Assembly (NCBI GenBank): GCA_900549775.1
Contig: URPR01000004.1
Coordinates: 13,000-76,999, forward strand
Direction of reading: 5' to 3'
Length of the DNA: 64,000 nt
Source of the DNA: an uncultured Oscillospiraceae bacterium
GTDB lineage: Bacteria > Bacillota > Clostridia > Oscillospirales > Acutalibacteraceae
Part shown: in pieces, positions 35,010-43,487 of the stretch
Layout of the letters: every line of letters starts with the position of its first letter
How positions within the stretch are numbered: position 1 is the first letter of the stretch
The notes under the pieces: model-generated
Databases searched by the model: none
What the model was told of the DNA's origin: nothing
The model's input: the letters and a program-made list of their open reading frames with translations, nothing else
Made by a program: the position numbers and the translations under genes

Positions 35010-35837
35010 TCAAAACAATGAAAAATATAAAATTACTATTATTCCCAATATAATTCTGTAATATCCAAAAACTTTAAAATTATGTTTTTGAATGTAACTC
35101 ATCAAGAACTTTATTGCAAATATCGAAACGAAGAAAGCGACGATTGTTCCACACAATAGTATAGATAATTCTATATTAGAAAAATTTACTCCCATTTTCA
35201 ATATGTATTTTAAAATTTTGTAAGCACTTGCGCCGAACATCACAGGGATAGCAAGGAAAAATGAGTATTCGGTAGCTATGGAACGTGACGCACCAAGCAA
35301 CAAAGCACCTACTATGGTTGCCCCGGAACGTGACGTGCCTGGAATTAAAGCTAAAGTTTGGAATAGACCAATTAAAAAAGCGGTTTTGTAGCTTAATGAA
35401 TTAAAACTTTTAATTTTAGGTTCTTTGTTAGAGCTTTCTATAGCTATAAAAATTATTCCATATACTATTAAAGTAACAGCAACAGTAAAAGGATTATAGC
35501 ATTTATCGTGAATAAAGTCATCGAAAAGGAAACCTACAATTGCAGCTGGTAAGCAGCCAATAATTACTTTTGTCCATAAGGATAAGGTTTCTTTTTTTTC
35601 AGGAAGTTTTTTCTTATTGGAAAAAGGGTTTAGCTTATTAAAGTAAAGGTAAACTACAGCTAAAATGGAACCGAGCTGTACAACAACCAAAAACATATCC
35701 AGAAAATCTTTAGAAACTTTTAATTTTAAAAATTGGTCAAAAAGTATCATGTGTCCTGTACTGCTTATTGGCAGCCATTCCGTTATGCCTTGAATTATTC
35801 CGATGATTAACGCTTTGATGGTTTCAGTAAATAACAT
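35010..35837 (-). CDS. uppP: Undecaprenyl-diphosphatase (UppP/BacA)
   Basis: 275-residue, eight-segment membrane phosphatase that recycles the cell-wall lipid carrier and gives bacitracin resistance. Active-site signatures are GIIQGITEWLPISSTGHMIL near the N-terminus and LIPGTSRSGATIVGALLLGA in the middle. Leftward single gene, ATG preceded by GGGAGA. The product of ispA (farnesyl diphosphate) feeds the same lipid cycle. Length and motifs are normal. Confidence 0.96.
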   Translation of the reverse strand: MLFTETIKALIIGIIQGITEWLPISSTGHMILFDQFLKLKVSKDFLDMFLVVVQLGSILAVVYLYFNKLNPFSNKKKLPEKKETLSLWTKVIIGCLPAAIVGFLFDDFIHDKCYNPFTVAVTLIVYGIIFIAIESSNKEPKIKSFNSLSYKTAFLIGLFQTLALIPGTSRSGATIVGALLLGASRSIATEYSFFLAIPVMFGASAYKILKYILKMGVNFSNIELSILLCGTIVAFFVSIFAIKFLMSYIQKHNFKVFGYYRIILGIIVILYFSLF

Positions 35838-35942
35838 CTTATTTCTCCCTACATTTTATTTATAATATTATACTATACTTGCAACCAAAATAGTCAAGTT
35901 GAAATGTTTTTACTCTAATTGTATTTTTGAGGTACAACTTGG

Positions 35943-36031
35943 GGCGCAGCCCCAAAATCGCAAGTTGCGATTTTGTATTGCGTTGTTTCACAACGCAATT
36001 TGAAAAAATTTATTTTTTCAAGGGCTGCGCC
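35943..36031. repeat. Structured multi-hairpin repeat, copy 2 (inverted)
   Basis: Outer stem GGCGCAGCCC at 35943-35952 with 36022-36031. Internal hairpins are 35954-35974 (9 bp), 35977-35999 (9 bp, loop TTTCA) and 36001-36020 (9 bp). The reverse complement has the same layout as the copy at 1522-1616, with the same central sequence GTTGTGAAACAAC, so the copies are oppositely oriented. Confidence 0.8.
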
Positions 36032-36050
36032 AATCAGTTTATAAGAAATT

Positions 36051-36079
36051 TTGCATATGGAAGTAAACTATGATATAAT
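36051..36079 (+). promoter_or_regulatory. Sigma-A promoter of the nusB-rodA operon
   Basis: TTGCAT at 36051-36056 and TATAAT at 36074-36079 with a 17-bp spacer. Confidence 0.7.
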
Positions 36080-36220
36080 TATTGTCGTTATTGAAATATG
36101 AAGTTTCAAAAGTAGAACCTTTACAAACAAAAGCGTTACAAGCTTTTAAGAAATATTTAAGTCCTCTTATGAAACTTTGTAATGGTTTTATATGAGGGCT
36201 TTATTTATGGAGTTGATTTC

Positions 36221-36646
36221 TTGGAAAACAAAAAAATTAATAGAAAACTTGCAAGAGAAAAAGCATTTTTATTTTTATTCGAGAGAAACTTTAACCACTA
36301 CGAATATGATGAATTAGTTGAAATAAAGAGCGCTTGTGAAGAAAATTTTAAAGTTCCAGTTAGTTTCACAAAAGAGCTTTTTTTAGGTGCATTGCAAAAC
36401 AAACGTGTGATAGATGAATTAATTGATAAATATTCTAAATCATGGTCAAATAAAAGAATCTCTAAAGTTACCGGGGCAATATTAAATTTAGCTATTTTTG
36501 AAATGCTGTTTAGGGATGATGTGCCTGACAGTGTAGCTATTAATGAAGCTGTAGAGTTAGCAAAAAAATATGGATCGAGCTCAGAACCAGCGTTTATAAA
36601 TGGAATTTTAGGTTCGATAAGTAGAAAAGAGAAACCAAATGAATAG
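36221..36646 (+). CDS. nusB: Transcription antitermination factor NusB
   Basis: 141-residue all-helical protein that binds boxA RNA with NusE for rRNA antitermination. It starts MENKKINRKLAREKAFLFLF and ends with the family block DVPDSVAINEAVELAKKYGS...FINGILGSI. The TTG at 36221 is chosen because GGAG lies 8 bases upstream; starts at 36182 and later are unsupported. It opens a long operon and its last 8 bases overlap the next gene. Confidence 0.93.
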   Translation: MENKKINRKLAREKAFLFLFERNFNHYEYDELVEIKSACEENFKVPVSFTKELFLGALQNKRVIDELIDKYSKSWSNKRISKVTGAILNLAIFEMLFRDDVPDSVAINEAVELAKKYGSSSEPAFINGILGSISRKEKPNE

Positions 36647-37583
36647 TTACCTTGGGATCGACACAAGCAACTACACAACTTCAGTGGCGTTGCTTCTAGA
36701 GGACGGCAGAGTGGAACAAGTAAAAAAGACTTTACCGGTAGAACAAGGTTCTATCGGACTTAGGCAGAACGAAGCGATTTTCCATCATGTGAATGACTTA
36801 CCGAAAGTTTTAGATGAGCTGTTAAGTAAATTTAAAGGTGAAAGGCCAACAATAATTGCCATAGGAGCATCTACAAGGCCAAGAAACAGGGAAGGTTCTT
36901 ACATGCCTTGTTTTAATGTAGGAAATTCTTTAAGTGAAAGTTTATCTCTACTTTTAAATGTTCCTAATTTTAAATTTTCTCACCAAGAAGGGCATATCAT
37001 GGCATCGATTTACTCGCAAGGCTGCTATGAAATTTTAAATGATGATTTTTTAGCTTTTCATGTTTCCGGCGGAACCACCGAGGCGTTACATATTACTGCG
37101 AAAAACGGTGATATAGAGAAAATTGATATAGTAGGTAAAACGCTGGACTTGAATGCGGGTCAATTAATTGACAGGGCTGGGGTGATGCTGGGGTTAGCTT
37201 TTCCGGCAGGAAGAGAACTTGAAAAATTAGCGGTTCAATACACTCAGCCAACAAAAGTAAGAGCAGCAGTTAAGGGAGAAAACATCTGCCTATCTGGTGG
37301 TGAAAATATTTGCAAAAAGATGTATTTAAGTGGAGAAAGCAAAAGAAAAGTTGCGAGAACCTGTATTGACTATGTGCTAAGTGGAATTGATAATATGTGC
37401 AAAACTTTGCTTTTAAAATATGGGAAAATGCCTATCATTTTTTCTGGAGGAGTATCGTCAAATTCAATAATTCGGAATGCGTTGCATGAAAGATATGGTG
37501 CACTTTTTGCAAATCCGGAATTTTCAAGTGACAACGCAGTTGGAATTGCAGTTTTAACAAAGCGAAAATTAGAGGAGAAATAA
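36639..37583 (+). CDS. TsaD-like (Kae1/YgjD family) protein
   Basis: 314-residue ASKHA-fold protein similar to TsaD, the tRNA threonylcarbamoyladenosine transferase, but shorter and divergent. YLGIDTSNYTTSVALL is the phosphate-1-like start; metal-site histidines fit HQEGHIMA; nucleotide-site glycines fit FHVSGGTTEALHI and IFSGGVSSNSIIRN. A true TsaD is normally ~340 residues with HIEGH. It may be a second paralog of unknown job. Situated between nusB and xseA with overlap on the left and 1-bp spacing on the right. Confidence 0.8.
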   Translation: MNSYLGIDTSNYTTSVALLLEDGRVEQVKKTLPVEQGSIGLRQNEAIFHHVNDLPKVLDELLSKFKGERPTIIAIGASTRPRNREGSYMPCFNVGNSLSESLSLLLNVPNFKFSHQEGHIMASIYSQGCYEILNDDFLAFHVSGGTTEALHITAKNGDIEKIDIVGKTLDLNAGQLIDRAGVMLGLAFPAGRELEKLAVQYTQPTKVRAAVKGENICLSGGENICKKMYLSGESKRKVARTCIDYVLSGIDNMCKTLLLKYGKMPIIFSGGVSSNSIIRNALHERYGALFANPEFSSDNAVGIAVLTKRKLEEK

Positions 37584-37584
37584 A

Positions 37585-38802
37585 ATGCTTGGGATAAATG
37601 TACTTACGGTGACACAGCTGAACACTTTTGTTAAGTCGTTACTTGACGGAAATGAAAACCTAAATATGGTATTTTTAAGCGGAGAAATTTCAAATCTTAC
37701 AAACCATTACCAATCAGGGCACATTTATTTTTCACTTAAAGACGATAAAAGTGCAGTGAAAGCTGTAATGTTTTCATCTTGCGCAAGGCAGTTAAGATTT
37801 AAACCAGAAAATGGTATGAAGGTTATTTTAAGGGGTAGTGTGTCTTTGTATGAAGCAACTGGCACTTACCAAATTTATGTTGAAGATATGCAAATATCGG
37901 GGCTCGGAGAGTTAAATTTAGCTTTTGAACAGCTTAAAGTTAAGCTTGCTGCAGAAGGTTTGTTTGACAAAAATAGAAAGAAACCGATACCTCGCTATCC
38001 TCACAGAATAGGGCTTATAACGGCGAAAACGGGAGCTGCTTTTTGGGACGTACAAAGCATATTAAAAAGAAGGTTTCCGTTAATTGAAATTTTGTTTTAC
38101 CCTGTGCTGGTGCAAGGTGAAAAAGCTCCCGAACAGATCATAAAAGCAATTGATTTTTTTAATAAAACTAAGGAAAAAGTTGATGTATTGCTCATTACGA
38201 GAGGAGGCGGCTCTCTTGAAGATCTATGGGCTTTTAATGATGAAAATTTAGCTAGGAAAATATCTGAAAGCGAAATACCTATAGTGTCTGCTGTTGGGCA
38301 TGAAACAGATTTTACTATTTGTGACTTTGTAGCCGATTTAAGAGCGCCAACACCTTCAGCTGCAGCAGAACTTATCTCTCCAGAAATCAACGAGACTATT
38401 ATTAAAATAGACACATCTTTTCTGAGAATACAAAATGTGTTGGTAGACAAATTAAATTCTTATAAATGCAAATTAGACAGAGCATCGTTAAAAAATCATA
38501 GAGACTTTGTGAATATGCAGCATATGAAGGCGGATTTATTAATAAAAAAACTTGAGTATAAATTTTCTGAAATTTTTAATTACAATAGAAGCAAATTTAT
38601 AAAACTATCTTCAGCTTTAGAAAATCTTAGCCCATTAAAAATTTTAAATTCGGGGTACAGCATAGCAATGTTGCCGAATAAAAAAACCGTAAATTCTATA
38701 AATAAAGTAAGAGAAAATGATAAGATAAAACTTAGACTGTATGATGGTACCTTAGAATGCATAGTGGATAAAATTTACAAAGAAAAATTGGAGGAGAAAT
38801 AA
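37585..38802 (+). CDS. xseA: Exodeoxyribonuclease VII large subunit
   Basis: 405-residue catalytic subunit of exonuclease VII, which degrades single-stranded DNA. The N-terminal OB fold contains GEISNLTNHYQSGHIYFSLK, and the catalytic core has ITAKTGAAFWDV, LLITRGGGSLEDLWAFND and AVGHETDFTICDFVADLRA. The last base is the first base of the xseB ATG, so both subunits are coupled. ATG preceded by GAGGAGA. Confidence 0.96.
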   Translation: MLGINVLTVTQLNTFVKSLLDGNENLNMVFLSGEISNLTNHYQSGHIYFSLKDDKSAVKAVMFSSCARQLRFKPENGMKVILRGSVSLYEATGTYQIYVEDMQISGLGELNLAFEQLKVKLAAEGLFDKNRKKPIPRYPHRIGLITAKTGAAFWDVQSILKRRFPLIEILFYPVLVQGEKAPEQIIKAIDFFNKTKEKVDVLLITRGGGSLEDLWAFNDENLARKISESEIPIVSAVGHETDFTICDFVADLRAPTPSAAAELISPEINETIIKIDTSFLRIQNVLVDKLNSYKCKLDRASLKNHRDFVNMQHMKADLLIKKLEYKFSEIFNYNRSKFIKLSSALENLSPLKILNSGYSIAMLPNKKTVNSINKVRENDKIKLRLYDGTLECIVDKIYKEKLEEK

Positions 38803-39020
38803 TGCCAAACAAGAAACAGACTTTTGAGTCGGCAATAAATGAATTAGAAGAGATAGTAAAAAAGCTTGAAGGTGGAGAAGAGTCACTTGAAGAATCTTTA
38901 AAATTGTTTGAAAAAGGGACATTATTGGCGAAATACTGCAGCGAAACATTGAGAAACGCAGAGCAAAAAATAGTAGATTTATCACAGTCTATGAAGGAAG
39001 AAGGTGACAATGCTGAATAA
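38802..39020 (+). CDS. xseB: Exodeoxyribonuclease VII small subunit
   Basis: 72-residue helical small subunit, normal length. It starts KQTFESAINELEEIVKKLEG and contains EESLKLFEKGTLLAKYCSETL, the conserved core of XseB. It begins on the stop codon of xseA and its end overlaps the ispA start region by 11 bp, matching the usual xseA-xseB-ispA order. Confidence 0.95.
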   Translation: MPNKKQTFESAINELEEIVKKLEGGEESLEESLKLFEKGTLLAKYCSETLRNAEQKIVDLSQSMKEEGDNAE

Positions 39021-39885
39021 AAAGTATGTAGATCTGATCGAATCAAAACTGCTTGAGTATTTTAATGGCAATGATAATAAAAATGAGCTTAACAAAGCTA
39101 TGAAATATAGTTTGACTCTTAAGGGGAAGAGGGTGCGTCCGCTTTTACTTTTAGAGTTTTGCAAAGCCTGCTCTGGAGAAGTAGAAAAAACTTTGCCTTT
39201 TGCCTGTGCCATAGAGATGATACATACTTACTCGTTGATACACGATGATTTGCCATGTATGGACAACGATGATATGAGAAGAGGAGCGAAATCTAATCAC
39301 AAGGTTTTCGGCGAAGATATGGCACTTTTAGCAGGCGATGCACTTTTAAACTTAGCGTTTGAAGTGATGCTTTCGGAAGAAAACGTGAAACTTTTGGGAG
39401 AAAGTAAGGTAATAGCTGCTTCTAGAACTATAGCAGAGGCTGTAGGAAGGAAAGGCATGATATTGGGACAGGTGATGGATCTAAAAAGCGAAAATTGTAA
39501 CATTCCTTTAAGTGAACTCGAAAAAATGCACTTAAATAAAACAGCGAAATTAATCAGTGCAAGTTGTGAAGCTGGTTGTATAGTAGCGGGGGCAAAAGAA
39601 AATTTAGTTTCATCTGCAAAGGAATATGGGCAGAAATTGGGTTTGGCTTTTCAAATAATGGATGATATTTTAGATGTAACATCGACACAAAAATTACTTG
39701 GCAAAAAGCCAGGGAGTGACTTAAATAATAGCAAATCAACTTATGTTTCACTTCTTGGGTTAGAAAAATCAAGAAAATTAGTGAGAGATTTAACGGCGCT
39801 GGCAGTAAAAGCTTTAGACGAATTTGAAGGCGAAAAAGAAAATTTGCAGCAAATAGCAGTGGAGCTATCTAATCGAATAAAGTGA
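39010..39885 (+). CDS. ispA: Farnesyl diphosphate synthase (polyprenyl synthetase)
   Basis: 291-residue prenyl transferase making C15 (or C20) diphosphates. First Asp-rich motif: IHDDLPCMDNDD; second: FQIMDDILD; the C-terminal GKKPGSDLNNSKSTYVSLLG is also typical. ATG 39010 follows AAGGTG; GTG at 39004 is an alternative giving two more residues. Upstream of dxs, as in many Firmicutes, it feeds cell-wall lipid carrier and quinone synthesis. Confidence 0.95.
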   Translation: MLNKKYVDLIESKLLEYFNGNDNKNELNKAMKYSLTLKGKRVRPLLLLEFCKACSGEVEKTLPFACAIEMIHTYSLIHDDLPCMDNDDMRRGAKSNHKVFGEDMALLAGDALLNLAFEVMLSEENVKLLGESKVIAASRTIAEAVGRKGMILGQVMDLKSENCNIPLSELEKMHLNKTAKLISASCEAGCIVAGAKENLVSSAKEYGQKLGLAFQIMDDILDVTSTQKLLGKKPGSDLNNSKSTYVSLLGLEKSRKLVRDLTALAVKALDEFEGEKENLQQIAVELSNRIK

Positions 39886-39918
39886 TAGCTGTACTTTTTA
39901 AGAGGTTAAGAAATTAAA

Positions 39919-41790
39919 ATGAATAAAAAATTATTGGAAGAATATAACTTACCGGCAGATCTGAAAAAAATGGACATTGTGGAACTTAATGAACTGTGTG
40001 ATGAGATAAGAGAAAGAGTAATTACTACGGTTTCTCAAAATGGAGGGCATTTGGCGTCAAACCTAGGTGTAGTAGAGCTAACAGTCGCACTGCATAAAGT
40101 TTTTGACTGTCCGAAAGATAGTATAGTTTGGGATGTTGGACATCAATGCTATGCTCATAAAATTTTAACGGGACGCCTTGACAGGCTGGACACTATAAGA
40201 AAAGAAGATGGCATATCCGGGTTTCCAAACAACAACGAAAGCGTGTACGATACTTTCACTTCGGGCCACAGCAGTACGTCTATATCGGCGGCATATGGGC
40301 TAGCTAGAGCAAAGTACATTTCTAAAGATGACTCGAAAGTTGTGGCTGTTATAGGCGATGGCGCACTTTCTGGCGGTATGGCATACGAAGCACTTAACAA
40401 TGCAGGGGCCTTTAAGAAGAACTTTATTGTTATTTTAAATGACAACAAGATGTCAATTTCCAGGAACGTAGGGGCTATGGCACGTTATTTATCGGCCATG
40501 AGGACAAGGAGTAGCTATTTTAAAATAAAAAATTTTACTGATGCGATTCTCAGCCGGATACCTCTTTTAGGTAGAGCTATAAAAGTTTTTTTGCTAAAAT
40601 CTAAGTCGGCAATCAAACATCTTCTTTATCATGGTACTATTTTCGAAAATATGGGTTTCATGTATTATGGTCCTGTGGATGGGCATAATTTGAAAAAACT
40701 TGTTAATATTTTAAATGTTGTGAAAAATATTGATAAACCGATATTGCTCCATGTAAAGACTGTCAAAGGAAAAGGGTACAGATTTGCAGAAAAGGATCCA
40801 AAGGTATTTCATGGTATTTCTAGTTTCGATGTAAAAACCGGTGATCGAAAAACTAAAAGTGAAAATTTTTCATCAGTTTTTGGAAAAACTATTTGTGATT
40901 TAGCTGAAAAAAATGACAAAATTTGTGCCATAACTGCAGCTATGAAGTTGGGAACCGGGCTTGCGGAATTTTCTAGAAAATATAAAAACAGGTTTTTTGA
41001 TGTAGGTATAGCTGAAGAACATGCAGTAACATTTGCGGGGGGCTTAGCAAAAGGAGGAATGATACCGATCTTTTCGGTTTATTCTACGTTTTTGCAAAGA
41101 GCTTACGACCAAGTGCTGCACGATGCTGCACTGCAAGGGTTGAAAATTATTCTGGCGATAGACAGAGCCGGAATAGTAGGAGAAGACGGCGAAACTCATC
41201 AGGGAATATTTGATGTAGCTTTTTTAAATACGATACCAAACGTAACCATTTATGCGCCTAGCTATTTTGATGAGATGACGTTCATGCTGAATGATGCAAT
41301 AGAGAACGGCACAGGGGTTTGTGCCATAAGATATCCGCGAGGCAGCGAACTTTATAAACCAAATGGATATATTTTTGATTTAGAGGACTTTTCAGTTTTT
41401 GGAAATAAAGACAGCAAAATAGCGATAGTTACGTATGGACGAGTTTTTTCAAATGCTTGCAAAGCAAAAGAAATGCTAAGCGTCAAAGGCGTTGAAGTAT
41501 GCTGTGTGAAACTAAATAAACTAAAACCTATACATATTGAATTAGTTGAAACCTTGCTTAACTTTAAAGAGATATATTTTTTTGAGGAAGGCATTTTAAA
41601 TGGCGGAATAGGAGAGCATTTAAGTTATATTTTAAGTGAACATAATTATTCTGGCAAATTTAAGGTAACAGCAATAAAGGACAAGTTTGTTTCGCACGCC
41701 AGTACTGCATCTATATTTAAAAAATTGCACTTAGATGAAGAAAGTATGGTTAATATTGTACTAAAAGATAGGCTGGAGAATGAAAAGTGA
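39919..41790 (+). CDS. dxs: 1-deoxy-D-xylulose-5-phosphate synthase
   Basis: 623-residue thiamine-diphosphate enzyme, first step of the MEP isoprenoid pathway (pyruvate + glyceraldehyde 3-phosphate). Motifs: SQNGGHLASNLGVVELTVAL, TSGHSSTSISAAYGLA, the ThDP site GDGALSGGMAYEALNNAG, and the pyrimidine-binding half DVGIAEEHAVTFAGGLA. Length is standard. ispA is upstream and tlyA overlaps by 4 bp; ispH lies at 18.7-20.7 kb. Confidence 0.97.
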   Translation: MNKKLLEEYNLPADLKKMDIVELNELCDEIRERVITTVSQNGGHLASNLGVVELTVALHKVFDCPKDSIVWDVGHQCYAHKILTGRLDRLDTIRKEDGISGFPNNNESVYDTFTSGHSSTSISAAYGLARAKYISKDDSKVVAVIGDGALSGGMAYEALNNAGAFKKNFIVILNDNKMSISRNVGAMARYLSAMRTRSSYFKIKNFTDAILSRIPLLGRAIKVFLLKSKSAIKHLLYHGTIFENMGFMYYGPVDGHNLKKLVNILNVVKNIDKPILLHVKTVKGKGYRFAEKDPKVFHGISSFDVKTGDRKTKSENFSSVFGKTICDLAEKNDKICAITAAMKLGTGLAEFSRKYKNRFFDVGIAEEHAVTFAGGLAKGGMIPIFSVYSTFLQRAYDQVLHDAALQGLKIILAIDRAGIVGEDGETHQGIFDVAFLNTIPNVTIYAPSYFDEMTFMLNDAIENGTGVCAIRYPRGSELYKPNGYIFDLEDFSVFGNKDSKIAIVTYGRVFSNACKAKEMLSVKGVEVCCVKLNKLKPIHIELVETLLNFKEIYFFEEGILNGGIGEHLSYILSEHNYSGKFKVTAIKDKFVSHASTASIFKKLHLDEESMVNIVLKDRLENEK

Positions 41791-42632
41791 TAGAAAAAGA
41801 AAGATTGGATATTTTGCTTGTTAAGAAAAATCTGGTTGAAAGTAGAAGTGTAGCTAAAGCCCTTATTATGGCGGGAAATGTATATGTAGGCAACCAGAAA
41901 GCCGACAAGCCTGGAAGTATCTACAGATTCGATGAAAATATTGAAGTTAGAAAAAATGAGCTAAAGTATGTAAGTCGTGGGGGACTAAAGCTTATAAAGG
42001 CCATAAAGACTTTTAAAATAAATTTAAAAGATAAGGTTGCTATGGATATAGGCGCATCTACCGGAGGTTTTACAGACTGTATGCTACAAAATGGTGCCAA
42101 AAAAGTTTATTCGGTGGATGTCGGGTATGGTCAATTGGCGTGGAATTTGCGAAACGATCCGAGAGTAGTAAATTTAGAAAGAACAAACATAAGGTATATA
42201 GACAGGAACCTGGTGAAAGAGGAGCTTGATCTTGTAAGTGTAGATGTATCTTTTATTTCGCTTAAGTTAGTTTTGCCCATCGCTAAGGAATTGATGAAAG
42301 AAAAAGCCAGGGCTGTTTGTCTTATTAAGCCACAATTCGAAGCTGGCAAGGGCAAAATAGGTAAAAATGGTGTTGTTAGGGATAAAAAAGTGCATAAAGA
42401 AGTCATAAAAAATGTTTTTAAATTTACAACAGACTTAGGATTTAAGATTTTAAATTTAGACTATTCACCAGTGAAAGGTCCAAAAGGTAACATAGAGTAC
42501 TTGATGTACATAGAAAGAATTAAAGGTGAAGCTAAAGAAGAACATTCAAATTTGCCTAATGTAGAAGAAGTAGTAGAGAAGTCACACAAAGACTTGAACG
42601 AAGGTGAGCAAAAAAGTGAGAGCACAGATTAA
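41787..42632 (+). CDS. tlyA: TlyA family rRNA 2'-O-methyltransferase
   Basis: 281 residues: an S4 RNA-binding domain (ERLDILLVKKNLVESRSVAK, then ALIMAGNVYVG) followed by an FtsJ-like methyltransferase (VAMDIGASTGGFTDCMLQNG for SAM binding, and SVDVGYGQLAWNLR). TlyA proteins methylate 16S/23S rRNA riboses; some are called haemolysins. GTG start overlapping the dxs stop. The last ~30 residues are a charged tail beyond the usual domain end. Confidence 0.94.
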   Translation: MIEKERLDILLVKKNLVESRSVAKALIMAGNVYVGNQKADKPGSIYRFDENIEVRKNELKYVSRGGLKLIKAIKTFKINLKDKVAMDIGASTGGFTDCMLQNGAKKVYSVDVGYGQLAWNLRNDPRVVNLERTNIRYIDRNLVKEELDLVSVDVSFISLKLVLPIAKELMKEKARAVCLIKPQFEAGKGKIGKNGVVRDKKVHKEVIKNVFKFTTDLGFKILNLDYSPVKGPKGNIEYLMYIERIKGEAKEEHSNLPNVEEVVEKSHKDLNEGEQKSESTD

Positions 42633-43473
42633 AAAAATTGCAATAATGCCCAATGTAAATAAAATAGAATCGATATGTTATGTAGAAAAAATAGCAACTT
42701 TCCTTTGGCAAAACGATGTAGAAGTTATGATTGAAAAGCGGTTTAACGAATTTTTAAATAATCAGAAGTTTGTATTTGTCGATAAAGAGGAAACTTTAGT
42801 GGAAAATAGTGACGTCGTTATCGCCATAGGTGGAGATGGAACAATCATTAGGGCATCTAAAGTAGCAGCGGTATGCGGTAAGGCTGTACTTGGCGTGAAC
42901 CTTGGGAGATTGGGCTTTATTTCGGGGCTCGAAAAGGAAAATATTTTTAATTTAAAATCGTTGTTGGATGGGAACTTTAAAGTTGAAGCAAGAGCAATGC
43001 TATCGGCAACGGTAAGATGGGAAAATAAAGAGGAAACTTATTTATGTTTAAATGATGCAGTTATATCGAAAGCAGGGTTGCCGAAAATATCAGATATAAC
43101 GGTTTTAACAAACTCGCATGAACCTTTTAAATTTAGAGCGGATGGAATAATTTTATCTACCGCTACAGGGTCTACTGCTTACTCTTTTTCAGCTGGCGGA
43201 CCAATAGTAGCTCCAAATGTAAAATGTGTTATATTAACGCCTATTTGTTCGCATTCTCTGGTAGCTAGACCTATTGTTTTTTCAGATACAACAAAACTTA
43301 ATATACTTACAAAAAATTTTGACGAAGATATGTCATTAACGGTGGATGGCGATAAAACTATTAACTTAGCGGGGACTGACAGTATTTGTATAGAAACTTC
43401 AAACTTAGATGCAAGGCTTATAAACTTGGAAGAAAAATCATTCTATGATAAAATTATTGAAAAACTCAAATAG
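42616..43473 (+). CDS. nadK: NAD kinase
   Basis: 285-residue ATP-NAD kinase that makes NADP. The glycine-rich motif VVIAIGGDGTIIRASKVA and the DGIILSTATGSTAYSFSAGG block are diagnostic. The GTG at 42616 is preferred, with AAGGTGAG 7 bases upstream; GTG 42604 overlaps that site. It overlaps tlyA by 17 bp, matching the tlyA-nadK pairing common in Firmicutes. Confidence 0.95.
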   Translation: MRAQIKKIAIMPNVNKIESICYVEKIATFLWQNDVEVMIEKRFNEFLNNQKFVFVDKEETLVENSDVVIAIGGDGTIIRASKVAAVCGKAVLGVNLGRLGFISGLEKENIFNLKSLLDGNFKVEARAMLSATVRWENKEETYLCLNDAVISKAGLPKISDITVLTNSHEPFKFRADGIILSTATGSTAYSFSAGGPIVAPNVKCVILTPICSHSLVARPIVFSDTTKLNILTKNFDEDMSLTVDGDKTINLAGTDSICIETSNLDARLINLEEKSFYDKIIEKLK

Positions 43474-43487
43474 ATTTATTTTGGTGG

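Larger units (their letters stand above)
35838..36220. other. Intergenic region with repeat and nusB leader
   Basis: About 380 bases between divergent genes. It holds the second structured repeat (35943-36031), the nusB promoter (36051-36079) and a ~130-nt leader with alternative pairings (36101-36200). No ORF is credible. Confidence 0.7.
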
